Positions 50,789 to 61,176 of a DNA stretch of 64,000 nt are shown here, one piece after another; within the stretch, counting starts at the first letter, position 1, and each line of letters opens with the position of its first letter. The notes beneath the pieces were generated by a model. It was not told where the DNA came from, searched no databases, and saw nothing but the letters and a program-made list of their open reading frames with translations. The position numbers and the translations under genes are program-made. The DNA comes from Pseudohoeflea sp964511625 (GTDB lineage: Bacteria > Pseudomonadota > Alphaproteobacteria > Rhizobiales > Rhizobiaceae): contig CAZEJG010000007.1 in the NCBI GenBank assembly GCA_964511625.1, positions 62,001-126,000 on the forward strand, in the 5' to 3' direction.

Positions 50789-53700
50789 GTGAAGTTCAAC
50801 CGCCTGCGCCTTCTCGGCTTCAAGTCCTTCGTCGAACCCACCGAATTCGTCATCGAGCGCGGCCTGACCGGCGTCGTCGGTCCCAATGGCTGCGGCAAGT
50901 CCAACCTGGTCGAGGCCATGCGTTGGGTGATGGGCGAGAATTCCTACAAGAACATGCGCGCGTCCGGCATGGACGACGTCATCTTCTCGGGCTCCGGCAA
51001 CCGCCCGGCGCGCAACACCGCCGAAGTCGGCCTCTATCTCGACAATTCCGACCGCACCGCGCCCGCTGCCTTCAATGATCAGGACGAGATCCAGGTCACC
51101 CGCCGCATCGAGCGCGAAAGCGGCTCGGTCTACCGGATCAACGGCAAGGAGGCGCGCGCCAAGGACGTCCAGCTCCTCTTCGCCGACGCCTCCACCGGCG
51201 CACGCTCGCCTTCCATGGTGGGGCAGGGCCGTATCGGCGAACTGATCCAGGCCAAGCCGCAGGCCCGCCGCCAGCTGCTCGAAGAAGCCGCCGGCATTTC
51301 CGGCCTCCATTCCCGCCGCCACGAGGCCGAGCTCAGGCTGCGCGCCGCCGAGACCAATCTCGAACGTCTCGACGATGTCACCTCCGAGCTCGAAAGCCAG
51401 ATCGAGAGCCTGAAACGCCAGGCCCGCCAGGCCAACCGCTTCCGCGCCCTTTCCGCCGAGATCCGCCAGCTCGAGGCCACGCTCCTCCACATCCGCTGGA
51501 AGGCCGCCAAGGAGGCCGAGGGCGAGGCGGAGAGCGCGCTGTCGCAGGCGACCAGCCTCGTCGCCCAAAAGGCGCAGGAGCAGATGGAGGCGGCCAAGAC
51601 GCAAGGCATCGCCGCCCACAAGCTGCCCGAACTGCGTGATGCCGAGGCGGCCGCCGCCGCGGCTTTGCAGCGGCTGCAAATCGCCCGCACCCAGATCGAG
51701 GAAGAGGCGACCCGCGTCGCCCGCCGCAAGACGGAACTCGAGGAGCGCGTCCGCCAGCTCGAGGCCGATATCGAGCGCGAGAACGTGCTGATCGCCGACA
51801 ATGCCGGCGTTCTCGCCCGGCTCTCGGAAGAGGAAAACGATCTCAACGCCGCGCTTGAAGCCTCCGGCGGCCGCGCGGTCGAGCTCAAGGAGGCGTATGA
51901 GGGCGCCGCAGCGCAACTGGCCGACAGCGAGGCAGAACTCGCCCGTGTCACCGGCCGCCGTGCGGAAGCCGCTGCCGAACGCAGCCAGCTCGAGAAATCG
52001 ATCCGCGAGCTCGCCGAGCGCAAGGCCCGGCTCGAAACCCAGGTCGCCCGCCAGGACGCCGAACTGACCGCGCTCGCCGAGCGCATTGCCGGCCTGCCGG
52101 ATCCCGCCGCCAAGCGCGCCGATGTCGAGCGCGCTGCGGAAACACTTGCTGCGGCCGAGGCGAAGCTCGCCGAGATCGAGGTGGGACTGGAAGCGGCGCG
52201 CGCCGCCGAGACCGAAGCCCGTGGCCCGGTCGCCGAAGCCAAGGCGCGGCTCAATGCGGCCGAAACCGAGGCACGGACCATCGCCCGCATGCTCAATGCC
52301 GGCGCGAGCTCGGACCTGTTTCCGCCGGTCGTCGACAAGATCAAGGTCGATCGCGGCTTCGAGACCGCGCTCGGTGCCGCGCTCGGCGACGATCTCGAAC
52401 TGCCGACCGACACCTCCGCGCCGGCCTACTGGTCGCTCGCGAGCGGCGAGGGCGATCCGCAACTGCCGCCGATCGCCACGCCGCTTCTCACCCATGTCCG
52501 CGCGCCTGCCGAACTCGCCCGCCGCCTCGGCCAGATCGGCATCGTCAGCGATTTCGACACCGCCCTGTCGCTCAAGGCGCAGCTCAAGCCCGGCCAGCGG
52601 CTGGTGACGAAGGACGGTGCCATGGTGCGCTGGGACGGCTATGTCGCCTCTGCCGACGCGCCGACGGCCGCCGCCATGCGGCTCGAACAGAAGAACCGGC
52701 TCGCCGAACTCGACGCCGAGGTAATCGAGGCCACCACCGGCCTGCGTCAGGCAGAGGAAGGGTTGAAACAGGCGAGCGAAAGGCTCGCGGCGCTTTCGGG
52801 TGACCAGCGCACCGCCCGCGACGCGATCCGCGAGGCGACGTCTGCGCTCGGCCGCGCCCGCGACGACCTCGCGGTTGCCGAGAAGGCGGCCGGCGAACTC
52901 GCAAGCCGCCGCGACGTGCTGACCGAATCCCGCGCCCAGGTCGGCGCCCAGCTCGCCGAAAGCGTCGAGGCGCATGAGGATGCCAGCCGCGCCATGGCCG
53001 ATGCACCCGATCTCTCCGAACTCGACCGGGCGCTGTCGGAAGTCCAGGCGAAGGTCGCCGGCGACCGCGCCACACTCGCGGAGGCTCGCGCCGCCCATGA
53101 GGGTCTCGAGCGCGAGAATGCCGGCCGTCGCAATCGTCTTTCGGCAATCGGCAACGAGCGTCAGGGCTGGATCGACCGCGCCGCCAAGGCCGAGAGCCAT
53201 CTCGCGGCTCTGGCAGAGCGCCTCGCCGGCACCCGCGAGGAAGCCGAGAAGATGGCCGACGCGCCGGACGAGATCGACCTCAAGCGCCGCCAGCTGATGA
53301 GCGAATTGTCGAAGGCGGAGACTGCCCGCAAGGAGGCCGCCGACAGGCTCGCGGTTTCCGAGACCGCATCGCGCGAGGCCGACAAGCTGGCGACCGAGGC
53401 GATCACCGCGCTGTCGCAGTCACGCGAGGGCAGGGGGCGTGCGGAAGAGCGGCTGATGGCCGCCCGCGAGCGCCGCGAGGAGGGCGAGGCCCGCATCCGC
53501 GAGGCGCTCAATTGCGCCCCTCACGAGGCGATACGCCAGTCCGGCCTCAAGCCCGACGACGCGCTGCCCGACCCGGCGATCCTTGACCGCAACCTCGACC
53601 GTCTCAAGATCGAGCGCGAGCGGCTGGGCGCGGTCAACCTGCGCGCCGAGGACGAGCAGGCCGAACTCTCCGAGCGGCTGCAGACGATCGTCACCGAGCG

Positions 53701-54250
53701 CGAGGACATCATCGAGGCGATCCGCAAGCTGCGCGCCGGCATCCAGAGCCTCAACCGCGAGGGGCGCGAAAGGCTGCTCGCCGCCTTCACGATCGTCAAC
53801 GAGCAGTTCCAGCGTCTCTTCACCCACCTCTTCGGCGGTGGCACCGCCGAGCTTCAGTTGATCGAGAGCGACGACCCCCTGGAAGCCGGCCTCGAAATCC
53901 TCGCCCGTCCTCCGGGCAAGAAGCCGCAGACGATGACGCTTCTGTCGGGCGGCGAACAGGCGCTGACCGCGATGGCGCTGATCTTTGCGGTGTTCCTGAC
54001 CAACCCCGCGCCGATCTGCGTGCTCGACGAGGTCGACGCGCCGCTCGACGATCACAATGTCGAGCGCTACTGCAACCTGATGGACGAGATGGCGCGGACC
54101 ACCGAGACCCGCTTCGTCATCATCACCCACAACCCCATCACCATGGCCCGCATGAACCGCCTCTTCGGCGTCACCATGGCCGAACAGGGCGTCAGCCAGC
54201 TGGTCTCCGTCGACCTCGAAACCGCCGAACAGCTGCGCGAGGCGAGCTAG
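50789..54250 (+). CDS. smc: chromosome segregation protein SMC
   Basis: A 1153-residue ATPase that with ScpA and ScpB compacts and segregates the chromosome. The N-terminal Walker A is at residues 31-38 (GPNGCGKS). Long coiled coils follow (heptad-like Glu/Ala/Arg-rich residues about 170-500 and 640-990). The hinge is at about 510-620 (VVDKIKVDRGFETALGAALG, LVTKDGAMVRWDGYVAS). The C-terminal head holds the signature LSGGEQALTAMALIF and Walker B CVLDEVDAPLDD. GTG 50789 has GGAGG 10 bases upstream. The C-terminal end overlaps the convergent VOC gene by 4 bases. Confidence 0.97.
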   Translation: MKFNRLRLLGFKSFVEPTEFVIERGLTGVVGPNGCGKSNLVEAMRWVMGENSYKNMRASGMDDVIFSGSGNRPARNTAEVGLYLDNSDRTAPAAFNDQDEIQVTRRIERESGSVYRINGKEARAKDVQLLFADASTGARSPSMVGQGRIGELIQAKPQARRQLLEEAAGISGLHSRRHEAELRLRAAETNLERLDDVTSELESQIESLKRQARQANRFRALSAEIRQLEATLLHIRWKAAKEAEGEAESALSQATSLVAQKAQEQMEAAKTQGIAAHKLPELRDAEAAAAAALQRLQIARTQIEEEATRVARRKTELEERVRQLEADIERENVLIADNAGVLARLSEEENDLNAALEASGGRAVELKEAYEGAAAQLADSEAELARVTGRRAEAAAERSQLEKSIRELAERKARLETQVARQDAELTALAERIAGLPDPAAKRADVERAAETLAAAEAKLAEIEVGLEAARAAETEARGPVAEAKARLNAAETEARTIARMLNAGASSDLFPPVVDKIKVDRGFETALGAALGDDLELPTDTSAPAYWSLASGEGDPQLPPIATPLLTHVRAPAELARRLGQIGIVSDFDTALSLKAQLKPGQRLVTKDGAMVRWDGYVASADAPTAAAMRLEQKNRLAELDAEVIEATTGLRQAEEGLKQASERLAALSGDQRTARDAIREATSALGRARDDLAVAEKAAGELASRRDVLTESRAQVGAQLAESVEAHEDASRAMADAPDLSELDRALSEVQAKVAGDRATLAEARAAHEGLERENAGRRNRLSAIGNERQGWIDRAAKAESHLAALAERLAGTREEAEKMADAPDEIDLKRRQLMSELSKAETARKEAADRLAVSETASREADKLATEAITALSQSREGRGRAEERLMAARERREEGEARIREALNCAPHEAIRQSGLKPDDALPDPAILDRNLDRLKIERERLGAVNLRAEDEQAELSERLQTIVTEREDIIEAIRKLRAGIQSLNREGRERLLAAFTIVNEQFQRLFTHLFGGGTAELQLIESDDPLEAGLEILARPPGKKPQTMTLLSGGEQALTAMALIFAVFLTNPAPICVLDEVDAPLDDHNVERYCNLMDEMARTTETRFVIITHNPITMARMNRLFGVTMAEQGVSQLVSVDLETAEQLREAS

Positions 54251-54594
54251 GTTTCGCTCCACACCGCCAGCTCGTTGCCGGCCGGATCGGTGAAGTGGAA
54301 CCGCCGGCCGCCGGGGAAGGGGAAGATGTCTTTCACGATTGTGCCGCCGGCTTCGGTGACGGCCGCGCGCGTAGCCTCCAGATCCTCCGAATAGAGAACC
54401 GGCAGCGGCCTGGTCAGGTAACTTTCCGGCGTGCCGTCGAAGCCGCCGTCCAGTCCCTCCGAAAACGCCGCATAGCTCGGGCCGTAATCGGTGAAGGCCC
54501 AGTCGAAGGCGCGCACATAGAACGCCTTGACGCTGTCGATCGATCCTTTCGGCGCGGGCATTTCCAGATAGTCGAGCTTGCCGGTCTTGCGCAT
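54247..54594 (-). CDS. VOC family protein (glyoxalase-like)
   Basis: A 115-residue single-chain vicinal oxygen chelate protein. Pattern: MRKTGKLDYLEMPAPKGSID, VKAFYVRAFDWAFTDYGPSYAAF in the first beta-alpha-beta-beta unit, and VTEAGGTIVKDIFPFPGGRRFHFTDPAGNELAVWSE in the second, typical of PhnB/glyoxalase-like proteins. The metal ligands of true glyoxalase are only partly visible. Start ATG 54594. Its stop overlaps the smc stop on the other strand. Substrate unknown. Confidence 0.88.
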   Translation of the reverse strand: MRKTGKLDYLEMPAPKGSIDSVKAFYVRAFDWAFTDYGPSYAAFSEGLDGGFDGTPESYLTRPLPVLYSEDLEATRAAVTEAGGTIVKDIFPFPGGRRFHFTDPAGNELAVWSET

Positions 54595-54691
54595 AACGCG
54601 TCTCCCTGGGTGATAAATGTTCCTGAAATGTTCTATTCCCGCCGGCGTCCGATGGCAAGTGCAGTTCGCCCCGCGACGCGCCGGCTGTGGA

Positions 54692-55144
54692 TTACAGCCT
54701 TATCGCCGTCTCCTCCTTGGCTGTGCGGATCACCATCATCGTGAAGAAGCGGGCGACGTTGGTCTGGTCGCGGAACAGCCGCTCGCACAGCGCGTCGTAT
54801 TCCTCCATGTCAACGAGGCGCAGCATGAGGACCACGTCGGTCTCGCCGGTGACCGACCAGGCGCTAAAGACGGCTTCCTCGGCAACTGCGATGTCGAGAA
54901 ACCGGCGCATGTGCTGGTCGCCGTGCAGTTTCAGTTCCACCGTCACCAGCGCCTTGATGCCGCGCCCGGCACGCGCCGGATTGAGGATGGCGACGATCCT
55001 GTCGATGACGCCGCTTTTCTTCAGCTTCTGCACCCGTCGCAGACAGGTCGAGGGCGACAGGCCTACCTCCTCGGCCATGTCCGCATTGGTGCGGGAAGCG
55101 TCGCGCTGCATCAGGTTGAGGAGCTTGCGGTCGATCCGGTCCAT
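54692..55144 (-). CDS. Lrp/AsnC family transcriptional regulator
   Basis: A 150-residue regulator of the leucine-responsive family, with an N-terminal HTH (MDRIDRKLLNLMQRDASRTN, ADMAEEVGLSPSTCLRRVQKL) and C-terminal RAM ligand-binding domain (ALVTVELKLHGDQHMRRFL, AWSVTGETDVVLMLRLVDM). It normally binds amino acids and acts on neighbouring genes. Start ATG 55144, matching relatives. The palindrome at 55172 lies between it and the divergent Gate-domain gene, so it likely controls both. Confidence 0.94.
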   Translation of the reverse strand: MDRIDRKLLNLMQRDASRTNADMAEEVGLSPSTCLRRVQKLKKSGVIDRIVAILNPARAGRGIKALVTVELKLHGDQHMRRFLDIAVAEEAVFSAWSVTGETDVVLMLRLVDMEEYDALCERLFRDQTNVARFFTMMVIRTAKEETAIRL

Positions 55145-55171
55145 GGGCGCAGTCCTGGGGCAGGAGGAGTT

Positions 55172-55198
55172 TGCAATAATATTGCACAAAGCTGCAAT
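55172..55198 (-). promoter_or_regulatory. AsnC-type operator palindrome
   Basis: TGCAATA-A-TATTGCA (55172-55186) is a perfect inverted repeat, followed by a half-site TGCAAT at 55193-55198. It lies 28 bases upstream of the Lrp gene start and within the 89-base divergent gap with the Gate-domain gene, as expected for an autoregulated Lrp site. Confidence 0.65.
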
Positions 55199-55233
55199 CT
55201 TTGACCACAAATTCGAAGCGTGACGGGTTAGGC

Positions 55234-56235
55234 ATGGGGAGCCAAGACAAACCCGCCACCGATCGGAGCCCGCCCGTGTCCCAATTGATCGCCATCTTCC
55301 GCCGGACCCCCGAGGTGCTTCCGATCTACTGGATGCTCTTCCGCATCACCGTGCCGATCACCATTCTCGCCGAACTCGCCTCGCGCGTCGGACTGATCGA
55401 GTGGATGGCGCCCGCTTTCGCGCCGGTCATGAACCTCGTCGGCCTGCCGCCGGAACTGGGGCTCGCCTGGCTGACCGCGATGATCGTCGGCATGTGGGGC
55501 GCGGTACCACTGCTCTTCTCGCTCGTCGACATCTCCACGCTCAGCGTCGCTGACGTCACCATCTTCTCGGTGCTGATGCTGTTTGCCCACGGCCTGCCGA
55601 TCGAGCAGAAGATCATCCAGGAAGCCGGTCCCGGCATGACCGTGACCACCGTTCTGCGGATCGCCGGCGCGCTTGCCTACGGCTTCATCCTCAACCAGAT
55701 CTTCTCCGCCACCGGCTGGCTGTCCGCGCCGGCCGACCCGGTCTGGATCCCCCTCAGCGGGGCATCCACCTGGCCGGAGTTCTTCTGGGGCCTCGGCGAG
55801 GCGATGGTCTGGATGGCCGTCATCCTCGTCGGCCTCTTCTGGGTGCTGGAGATCATGAAGCTCATCGGGCTGATGGATCTCCTGATGCGCGCGCTCTCGC
55901 CGCTCCTCAGGCTCGCCGGCATCAAGGGCGAGGCGGGCGAGCTCACGGCCATCGGCCTGTTTCTCGGCATCTCCTACGGCGCCGGCTTTCTCGTCAAGGA
56001 GGCGCGGTCGGGCCGCGTCTCGCCGCGCCAGGTCTTCCTCTCCTGCGCCTTCATGGGGTTTGCCCACTCGGTGATCGAGGACACGTTGCTGGTGCTCGCA
56101 CTGGGGGCCGACATCTATTCGGTCCTCGTCGGCCGGGTGATCTTCGCCGTCGTCGCCACCGGCATCCTCGCGCTCCTCTTGCGCGGGGTCTCCGAACCCA
56201 CCTTCATGGCGACGCTTTACCGCCAGAAGGCCTGA
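55234..56235 (+). CDS. nucleoside-recognition (Gate) domain membrane protein
   Basis: A 333-residue inner-membrane protein with two Gate-type domains and about seven helices (IYWMLFRITVPITILAELA, GLAWLTAMIVGMWGAVPLLF, AMVWMAVILVGLFWVLEIM, TAIGLFLGISYGAGFLV, VGRVIFAVVATGILALLL). Gate domains occur in nucleoside transporters and spore maturation proteins; the solute here is unknown. The Lrp/AsnC gene is divergent and probably controls it, suggesting an amino-acid or nitrogen-linked role, but that is inference. ATG 55234 is used; GTG 55276, with GGAG 7 bases upstream, may be the true start. Confidence 0.82.
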   Translation: MGSQDKPATDRSPPVSQLIAIFRRTPEVLPIYWMLFRITVPITILAELASRVGLIEWMAPAFAPVMNLVGLPPELGLAWLTAMIVGMWGAVPLLFSLVDISTLSVADVTIFSVLMLFAHGLPIEQKIIQEAGPGMTVTTVLRIAGALAYGFILNQIFSATGWLSAPADPVWIPLSGASTWPEFFWGLGEAMVWMAVILVGLFWVLEIMKLIGLMDLLMRALSPLLRLAGIKGEAGELTAIGLFLGISYGAGFLVKEARSGRVSPRQVFLSCAFMGFAHSVIEDTLLVLALGADIYSVLVGRVIFAVVATGILALLLRGVSEPTFMATLYRQKA

Positions 56236-56319
56236 GCGAAGGGCGTGGTCCCGCCTTGCCTCCGGCCGCCACGCCATGGTTCACTTCCCCCGGGCGAATT
56301 GAGACACTGGGGGAAGACG

Positions 56320-56763
56320 ATGAATCCGATGTGCAGCCGATGCGGCAAAGCCCTTGTTTTCACTGCGGTCATGGCAGCGCTCGCTGCTGGTCCCGCAGAG
56401 GCGCGCTCCAAGGCTGCGCAATGGCTGGTGGATCGCGAGATCGCCGAGGCCTGTGACGGCAATCCGGGCTCCATCGATCCGTCCGGGGCCATCGAGCGGG
56501 ATCTCGACGGTGATGGGCGCGACGACTTTCTTCTCGCCCACGAGGCGATCACCTGTCAGGGTGATGTGGCGCGCAGCCTGTTCTGCGGCGCGCAGGTCTG
56601 CAGCGTGAAGATCTATTTGCGCCGTGGAGACCTGCTCGAGGAAAAAATCGACCTGCTCGGCGGCGGTGTCGAGATCGGTAGCGGATCGGTGCCCACCATC
56701 TCGATGTACGGCCATGGCGGCGCTCGCGGCCAGTGGCGCTGGAACGGCAGCCGCTTCGAATAG
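56320..56763 (+). CDS. exported hypothetical protein with a calcium-loop-like motif
   Basis: A 147-residue protein with a signal peptide (residues 1-28, VFTAVMAALAAGPAEA). The mature part holds RDLDGDGRDDFLLAHEA, an Asp-rich loop like those of EF-hand, FG-GAP or VCBS calcium sites. After it come three cysteines (ITCQGDV, LFCGAQVCSVKI) and a Gly-rich end. No family is certain. ATG 56320 has GGGGAAG 4 bases upstream; the frame from 56245 is not supported. It sits between the Gate gene and ppdK with no clear partner. Confidence 0.75.
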   Translation: MNPMCSRCGKALVFTAVMAALAAGPAEARSKAAQWLVDREIAEACDGNPGSIDPSGAIERDLDGDGRDDFLLAHEAITCQGDVARSLFCGAQVCSVKIYLRRGDLLEEKIDLLGGGVEIGSGSVPTISMYGHGGARGQWRWNGSRFE

Positions 56764-56924
56764 CAGGCGAATTTCGGCCCGGATTCCCCTTTCAATCGAT
56801 AAGAACCGGGCTTCTCCCCTCACGCCGCTTGACCTTGCCCGCGCACGGCGCATAAGCCATCAGACGGACTTATGTTGCGGCGCAAGAACCGCGGGGTCCA
56901 GCCGGAAGGAAGGGGAAATGCGTA

Positions 56925-59585
<2,661 letters not shown>

Positions 59586-59611
59586 GGGTGAGGAGCGCCG
59601 ATCCCTCGTCT

Positions 59612-59795
59612 TCGTCATTCTCGGGCTTGACCCGAGAATCCACTTCGCGATGCCGGCGAAAGGGTATGGATGCTCGGGTCAAGCCCGAGCATGACGAAAG
59701 TCCGGACCGTTCATCCACCCCCACCCACCCCATGCGATACTCTCGTCTCCTCCGTCATCGGACACGCCGGAAACGTCCCGGCGCGGGCGGTGGGA
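59612..59795. repeat. composite palindromic repeat, copy R1 with a paired left palindrome
   Basis: Two palindromes in opposite orientation flank a 30-base spacer: TTCTCGGG-CTTGA-CCCGAGAA near 59618-59638 and GCTCGGG-TCAAG-CCCGAGC near 59672-59690, each bordered by CGTCAT/ATGACG. The right palindrome is followed by a tail (from about 59697, with CATCCACCCCCACCCACCCC and the later GGACACGCCGGAAACGTCCC) that recurs at 60310. The whole unit resembles bacterial REP/BIME elements. Confidence 0.8.
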
Positions 59796-59828
59796 GACGC
59801 TAGTGATCGGGAAGGCGTTTTCCCTCTT

Positions 59829-59972
59829 CATCATTCTCGGGCTTGACCCGAGAATCCATTCCGCGATGCCGGCGAAAGGGCACGGATGCTCGGGTCAAGT
59901 CCGGGCATGACGAGATCACGGGGACTTTCATCCACTCCCATCCCTTGCGATACTGCCATCTCCCGTCAGCCC
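59829..59972. repeat. composite palindromic repeat, copy R2
   Basis: Same arrangement as R1: paired palindromes from 59829 to 59912, the second degenerate (CGGGTCAAGTCCGGG), then a shortened tail with CATCCACTCCCATCCC and TGCGATACTGCCATCTCC. It ends one base before the stop codon of the GIY-YIG gene on the opposite strand. Confidence 0.75.
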
Positions 59973-59973
59973 C

Positions 59974-60258
59974 TCACCACAATTCGTGATACAGGTCCCG
60001 CCAGTCCGGGTTCATCTGCTCGATCAGTTCGATTTTCCATTTTCGGTACCAACGTTTGAGGGACGTCTCTCGCTGGATCGCATCCCGAATGTCGAAATGC
60101 TCTTCGTACCAGACCAGTCGGGAGCAGCCGTATTTCGATGAAAAACCCGGTGTCAGTCCTTCGCGATGCTCGTAGGCCCGGCGCGCAAGGTCGGACGTCA
60201 CGCCGATATAGAGCGTACCGTTCTTCTGGTTGGTGACGATATAGACATATCCCGTCAT
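59974..60258 (-). CDS. GIY-YIG nuclease superfamily protein (small, single domain)
   Basis: A 94-residue GIY-YIG endonuclease-like protein of the YhbQ/UvrC-N type. The fold core is YVYIVTNQKNGTLYIGVTSD, then the Arg in LARRAYEHREGLTPGFSSKY (motif R-x3-H) and the Glu in AIQRETSLKRWYRKWKIELI, so the catalytic set looks present. Start ATG 60258 (MTGYVYIV) is preferred; frames reaching 60279 or 60294 translate into the adjacent palindromic repeat (codons for MTRAS come from it). The protein family is present in several copies in many alphaproteobacteria; its role is unknown. Confidence 0.82.
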   Translation of the reverse strand: MTGYVYIVTNQKNGTLYIGVTSDLARRAYEHREGLTPGFSSKYGCSRLVWYEEHFDIRDAIQRETSLKRWYRKWKIELIEQMNPDWRDLYHELW

Positions 60259-60277
60259 GCGGGAAGTCTGTTGGGCC

Positions 60278-60402
60278 ATGGATGCTCGGGTCAAGCCCGA
60301 GCATGACGAAAATCAGGGGCTTTCATCCACCCCCACCCACCCCATGCGATACTGCCATCTCCTCCGTCATCGGACACGCCGGAAACGTCCCGGCGCGGGC
60401 GG
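60278..60402. repeat. composite palindromic repeat, copy R3
   Basis: One palindrome (GCTCGGG-TCAAG-CCCGAGC at 60283-60301) followed by the full tail, nearly identical to R1 from CATCCACC to GGCGCGGGCGG (60326-60402). No left-hand palindrome is present, because the GIY-YIG gene takes its place. R2 and R3 therefore form direct repeats at either side of that gene. Confidence 0.75.
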
Positions 60403-60744
60403 GGGGAGACGCCCGGGACGGCGGCCGGAACGTGCGGCCAAGAGCCCGGGAGGCGATGGAAGACGGGTATCCGCATCCGGGGGAGACTTCGGCCGCTTAA
60501 TCCGATCCCGTCAATCGGCCAGCTTGCCGGTTCAGGCAGGTGTCGAGGCGGCCATGGCCTGACGGGGCATGAAACCGGCCCCCGAGACCATCTCGGGCGC
60601 GCGCTCGGCGCGGGCCACATTGCATTATCCTAGAGAGGCATCGCGCCAGCGCGGCCTTTCCGGACTGAGTTGAAACCCCGGCAGCTAGGCTGTGCGGGGG
60701 CGAAGGTGCAGGAGAGTTCTGCCTCAAGGTCGCGCCATCTTCTT
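60403..60744. other. gene-free stretch downstream of repeat R3
   Basis: No credible gene: frames here give low-complexity Arg/Pro/Gly translations without ribosome sites. It contains a perfect inverted repeat CCCGAGA-CCA-TCTCGGG at 60581-60597, otherwise nothing I can name. Confidence 0.55.
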
Positions 60745-60865
60745 CGTCATGCCCGGACTTGATCCGGGCATCCATACCGTTTCGCCGACATCACGGTATG
60801 GATTCTCGGGTCAAGCCCGAGAATGACGAGTGGAGGGGTCTCGGATCAAGTCCGAGCATGACGAA
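60745..60865. repeat. palindromic repeat unit R4 with adjoining half-unit
   Basis: Two palindromes, GCCCGG-ACTTGAT-CCGGGC and TTCTCGGG-TCAAG-CCCGAGAA, bordered by CGTCAT and ATGACG, lie around a spacer that carries its own inverted repeat CCATACCG/CGGTATGG (60771-60778 and 60794-60801). A third single palindrome (CTCGGATCAAGTCCGAG) at 60838-60865 follows. It lacks the tail seen in R1-R3. Confidence 0.75.
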
Positions 60866-60914
60866 GGGAGGGGACTTGGATGAGGCCGACAATGAAGAGG
60901 GAGGCGCGGCATCC

Positions 60915-61049
60915 TCCCCCTCTCCCCCCTTGCGGGGGAGATGTCACCGATAGGTGACAGAGGGGGTAATGCGGTACAGTTCGAACTCGCCGACCGCCCC
61001 CCTCTGTCGGCTTGCGCCGACATCTCCCCCGCAAAGGGGGGAGAGGGGA
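60915..61049. repeat. rhizobial mosaic palindromic element (RIME-like)
   Basis: Outer arms 60915-60945 and 61019-61049 are inverted repeats of about 30 bases rich in C/G runs (with GATGTC and GACATC at the inner ends). Inner arms GACAGAGGGGG (60956) and CCCCCTCTGTC (60998) also pair. The 135-base unit has the nested double-palindrome plan of RIME-type intergenic elements in rhizobia. Confidence 0.75.
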
Positions 61050-61176
61050 GTTCCGCCGCTCGCTCCGCAGGAAACCGCCGACCCGTCCGCAAACCATGCT
61101 AGGGAACCCTCCACCCTCTCGCGACTTGTAGGGGCACACGCGCCGCGCCTCGCGCGCGCCACCACGGGGAATTCCC

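Noticed and set aside
49910..53200. Open frame of over 1000 codons on the strand opposite smc
   Set aside because: It is a mirror of the smc coiled-coil region in GC-rich DNA, full of Arg/Gly/Leu repeats, with no ribosome site and no known fold.
60257..60775. Short frames giving MDARVKPEHDE-like and Arg/Pro-rich peptides
   Set aside because: These are translations of the palindromic repeats and their spacers, a common source of false hypothetical genes.
59597..61060. CRISPR array suggested by the repeated units
   Set aside because: The repeats are palindromic units of unequal spacing with shared tails, not short direct repeats with unique equal-length spacers, and no cas genes are near.
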